Below are positions 22,894-23,377 of a stretch of DNA of 23,377 nucleotides, piece by piece (within the stretch, counting starts at the first letter, position 1; each line of letters begins with the position of its first letter). This stretch comes from Planctomycetota bacterium. Lineage in GTDB: Bacteria > Planctomycetota > Phycisphaerae > WQYP01. The position numbers were made by a program, and so were the translations under genes. Location: NCBI GenBank assembly GCA_021798635.1, contig JAJZGH010000041.1, positions 1-23,377 of the forward strand, read 5' to 3'. Below the pieces are notes generated by a model. The model saw nothing but the letters and a program-made list of their open reading frames with translations. It was not told the origin of the DNA and made no database searches.

Positions 22894-23028
22894 TTAAAAT
22901 CGCTTCAGGATGGTGGCCGAAATAAATTCCCGGTTTGGCGTGCACTCTCACGCGGTACCACCGGCAAAGCCGACGGCTACGTGGGGGATGGTAAACCGGA
23001 TGGTGAGGAAATTATTGGGGATCTGTTC

Positions 23029-23377
23029 TTATGCGGCCGGCTTTTCCAGCAGGGCAAGGATCTTTTCCAGAGAGGCCGCGATGCCATCCATACGCGGATT
23101 GATTTCCAGAGTCTTGTAATAATAGCGCCGCGCATCGGAAAAATGTCCCAGGTGAGCGTGGCAATGGCCCATTCCGGCCATGGCTCCGAAATGCTGCGGA
23201 ATAATGGCCAGGGTTCGGCGGCAATCCTCAATGGAATCGGCATATCGTTCCGCCAGATAACCCGCAATGGCGCGCTGATTATACGCCTCGGCAAAACCCG
23301 GATCGGCCTGAACGGCGAGGTTAAATTTTTCCGTTGCCGTGTCAAGATTTCCATGCTTGAGATGGTGTGCACCGCAC
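23029..23377 (-). CDS. TPR-repeat protein, 3' part (5' end beyond right edge)
   Basis: 116 codons are open from the right edge (first full codon at 23376) to TAA at 23029-23031; no start is in the window. Two to three TPR motifs are readable: HLKHGNLDTATEKFNLAVQADP (residues about 5-26 of the visible part), AEAYNQRAIAGYLAERYADSIEDCRRTLAIIP and FGAMAGMGHCHAHLGHFSDARRYYYKTLEINP, each with the A/G, Y and P spacing of TPRs. It ends in a helix SLEKILALLEKP. It would be a protein-interaction scaffold; the N-terminal part and location are unknown. It lies convergent with tatD, 135 bp apart; no clear terminator is seen between them. Confidence 0.75.
   Translation of the reverse strand, partial: CGAHHLKHGNLDTATEKFNLAVQADPGFAEAYNQRAIAGYLAERYADSIEDCRRTLAIIPQHFGAMAGMGHCHAHLGHFSDARRYYYKTLEINPRMDGIAASLEKILALLEKPAA

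Noticed and set aside
1..23377. CRISPR array, tRNA, rRNA, transposase or phage genes
   Set aside because: No regularly spaced repeats, tRNA-like cloverleaf or recombinase/transposase motif was found by reading both strands. The only mobile-type signal is the pair of REP-like elements.

Overview
The window looks like a chromosomal segment (roughly 55% GC, dense coding on both strands) of a Gram-negative-type bacterium, most likely a planctomycete and perhaps the Phycisphaerae side of that phylum. This is an inference. It rests on two BBP2-type outer-membrane porins, a DUF481-like surface protein with an N-terminal SH3-like segment, a single-domain PilZ protein, a probable DUF2617 protein, secreted TPR proteins, and AT-rich intergenic filler. 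No phage, transposase, CRISPR array, rRNA or tRNA gene was seen.

Layout. 1-651 (-): 5' end of a DUF481-like outer-membrane protein gene that runs off the left edge. 843-4678: a loose polysaccharide group of an RmlD-like reductase and a GT-C membrane glycosyltransferase on +, with a convergent GT4 glycosyltransferase on -. 5088-8081: two tandem paralogous BBP2 porins, each with its own strong SD and near-identical intrinsic terminator stem. 8465-11302 (-): an 801-aa secreted TPR-like protein of unknown function, followed by an orphan rplU. 11595-14707 (-): dnaA and accA, separated by a 644-bp non-coding stretch. 14955-18869 (+): a compact unit of DUF4416, a WecA-like phosphoglycosyltransferase and an O-antigen ligase-like protein, the last two overlapping by ATGA. 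18874-21135: gamma-carbonic anhydrase (-), a DUF2617-like gene (+) behind a long structured leader, and a PilZ protein (-). 21467-22893 (+): a small membrane protein and a TatD nuclease, with a hairpin-rich 368-bp gap between them. 23029-23377 (-): 3' end of a TPR gene that runs off the right edge.

How the genes fit together. The cell envelope dominates. WecA would load the first sugar phosphate on undecaprenyl phosphate, the GT4 and RmlD-like enzymes would contribute sugars, the GT-C enzyme could transfer lipid-linked sugars at the outer face, and the Wzy_C/WaaL-like protein would polymerise or ligate the product. The porins and DUF481 protein populate the outer membrane. Housekeeping genes (dnaA, accA, rplU, tatD) are interspersed without their usual partners: no dnaN, rpmA or metG is next door.

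The most interesting unexplained signals are RNA- or DNA-level. They are: a roughly 370-nt leader with a perfect 24-bp palindrome before the DUF2617-like gene; a three-hairpin leader that pairs the SD of the first porin; the dnaA SD placed in a hairpin loop; an exact 20-bp REP-like element present twice in opposite orientation 13.5 kb apart; and an apparently leaderless tatD promoter. I did not find a clear new multi-gene defence or mobile system.
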